A program made the position numbers and the translations under genes. A stretch of DNA of 6,952 bases from an uncultured Candidatus Melainabacteria bacterium (GTDB lineage Bacteria; Cyanobacteriota; Vampirovibrionia; Gastranaerophilales; Gastranaerophilaceae). The stretch covers positions 1 to 6,952 of the forward strand of contig CAKVMU010000092.1 of the NCBI GenBank assembly GCA_934773085.1, written 5' to 3'. Below are positions 6,056 to 6,952 of this stretch, piece by piece. The notes beneath the pieces are model-generated. The model did no database searches, had not been told where the DNA came from, and was given only the letters and a program-made list of their open reading frames with translations. Numbering within the stretch: the stretch's first letter is position 1; the number at the start of each line of letters is the position of its first letter.

Positions 6056-6952
6056 CTATAAAAGTGCTTTTATCTTCTCTTTATACCGTCTCCGATAATA
6101 GTCCATCGCCCTATACTCAATAACATCCTTCATCTGCTCTGCCAGCACTGGCTCCTTCACAATTTCTTCCATTTCATCCCTCAATGCCAACGCCGCTCCA
6201 TCCTTTTTCACAAAAAATTCTTCCCCAGATTTTAACAGAAAGTGTACCGGCATTTTCATTATCTTTTGGATATGGTTCTTATCCGAAATCTTGCGATATT
6301 CTTCATATGTAATCTCTTTTTCTAAATCTTTCCAGTTTGTTCCTGTAGAGAAAAATTCTTTCCAGCTTGCCAGAAGTTCTGCCTCTGACACCTTCATTCT
6401 CACATTCCCATGGTTATAAAAAGCCATCAGTACCGGCATTTTATACACCTTGCTCATGTTGGTGTTTTCCAGCAGATTTATAAAGTCTTTTCCCATTCCC
6501 TGACAGAATCTTTTCTGCTCATCTGTGAGTTCATCCAATTCTTCCAGGTAATTCAGATACTTTTTAAACGGATTTTCATTCGAATGTGTAACTGCCATCT
6601 GATAAACATCATCATCCATATAAGTAAACAGATCCATTCTGGTTGGTTGTTTACCAAGCAATTCTTTGATCCGGAAATACTCATTTCTGATCTGTTCTTT
6701 GATCGTCAGCTGTTTCTTATCCATTTCCGCAAACAAATCAATTAATCTCATATCAAAATCAATAAAACAGTCATCTGGGTAGTTCGTTTTGTCTGCCGGA
6801 CAATAGATTTCTTTTCCTGTTTTGTTCTTCCCTGTCAGTAAATATCTGACCCTTCCCGCCTTTTCATAATTGCCAATAAAGTCCAGAACATTGAGATATT
6901 CTTTTCCCTTATTTCTGCGCAATCCCCTTCCAAGCTGCTGTAGAAAGACAAC
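6056..6952 (-). CDS. Superfamily 2 DEAD/DEAH helicase, C-terminal part (partial at window edge)
   Basis: Only the last 298 codons are inside the window, and the frame runs off the right edge with no start. The visible part begins VVFLQQLGRGLRRNKGKEYL, which is helicase motif VI (Q..GRGLR), followed by VLDFIGNYEK. In COG1061/COG3886-type helicases with a C-terminal DUF3427-like region, 'QQLGRGLRk...kEYLtVlDFIGNY' is followed by a segment with 'eyf.lk..LGk.P...D'. Here FRIKELLGKQPTRMDLFTY (about residues 93-111) fits that. The Walker motifs lie outside the window. Such proteins sometimes start with a phospholipase-D-type nuclease domain, which cannot be checked here. The gene is on the same strand as gajAB and ends with TAG, 359 bases before the gajA ATG, with the regulator remnant between them, so co-transcription is uncertain. 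No break is seen in the visible part. Confidence 0.75.
   Translation of the reverse strand, partial: VVFLQQLGRGLRRNKGKEYLNVLDFIGNYEKAGRVRYLLTGKNKTGKEIYCPADKTNYPDDCFIDFDMRLIDLFAEMDKKQLTIKEQIRNEYFRIKELLGKQPTRMDLFTYMDDDVYQMAVTHSNENPFKKYLNYLEELDELTDEQKRFCQGMGKDFINLLENTNMSKVYKMPVLMAFYNHGNVRMKVSEAELLASWKEFFSTGTNWKDLEKEITYEEYRKISDKNHIQKIMKMPVHFLLKSGEEFFVKKDGAALALRDEMEEIVKEPVLAEQMKDVIEYRAMDYYRRRYKEKIKALL

Noticed and set aside
5821..6123. Plus-strand 100-codon ORF in the gap upstream of gajA
   Set aside because: There is no ribosome site, the composition is that of antisense AT-rich DNA (runs of Phe/Ile/Leu/Tyr), and it overlaps the helicase end and the regulator remnant on the other strand.
6410..6745. 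Plus-strand 111-codon ORF inside the helicase gene
   Set aside because: It is a shadow of the minus-strand helicase frame, which has clear motif VI and a conserved C-terminal region.
1..6952. CRISPR array, tRNA or rRNA genes
   Set aside because: I saw no regularly spaced direct repeats, no tRNA-like T-arm sequence and no rRNA-like stretch.

Overview
The window looks like a piece of a gut-type Firmicute genome, most likely Clostridia/Lachnospiraceae. The background is AT-rich, ribosome binding sites are of the AAGGAG type, and the IS66 transposase and small XRE-type regulator remnants resemble forms common in that group. The taxon is an inference, because no rRNA or housekeeping marker is present.

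Layout. Bases 1-93 are AT-rich with no gene. Bases 94-345 (minus) hold the first 83 codons of a PIN-domain (DUF4935-like) protein that is cut short. The same frame stays open upstream to about 609, where a weak resemblance to a NYN/LabA-like nuclease remnant can be seen. Bases 628-1575 (plus) are a dead IS66-family TnpC transposase with two internal in-frame deletions and an amber stop. Bases 1576-1749 are non-coding apart from small hairpins. A 37-codon ORF at 1750-1863 (minus) overlaps the end of the next gene.

The centre is an intact two-gene operon on the minus strand. A 691-residue OLD-family ATPase-TOPRIM nuclease (GajA-like, 3622-5697) is followed, with a 4-base ATGA overlap, by a 593-residue UvrD-like superfamily 1 helicase (GajB-like, 1844-3625). 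This pair and gene order match the Gabija anti-phage system. All motifs I looked for in both proteins are present, so the system is probably functional. In known Gabija, GajA is the ATP-sensing DNA-nicking nuclease and GajB the helicase-like partner, and together they act on phage DNA.

Upstream of gajA, bases 5713-6055 hold the frameshifted remains of a small XRE-family (Cro/C1-type, HTH_26-like) regulator. A perfect 10-bp dyad lies directly in front of its start codon, a second 8-bp inverted repeat lies near its end, and a TATAAT-like -10 box precedes gajA. Bases 6056-6952 (minus) are the last 298 codons of a superfamily 2 DEAD/DEAH helicase, starting inside motif VI; the rest of the gene lies outside the window.

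Overall this reads as an accessory defence locus: a working Gabija pair flanked by a decayed regulator, a dead transposase and truncated PIN/NYN-type pieces. I see no wholly new system. The parts least explained are the regulator remnant with its dyad and the small ORF overlapping the gajB end.
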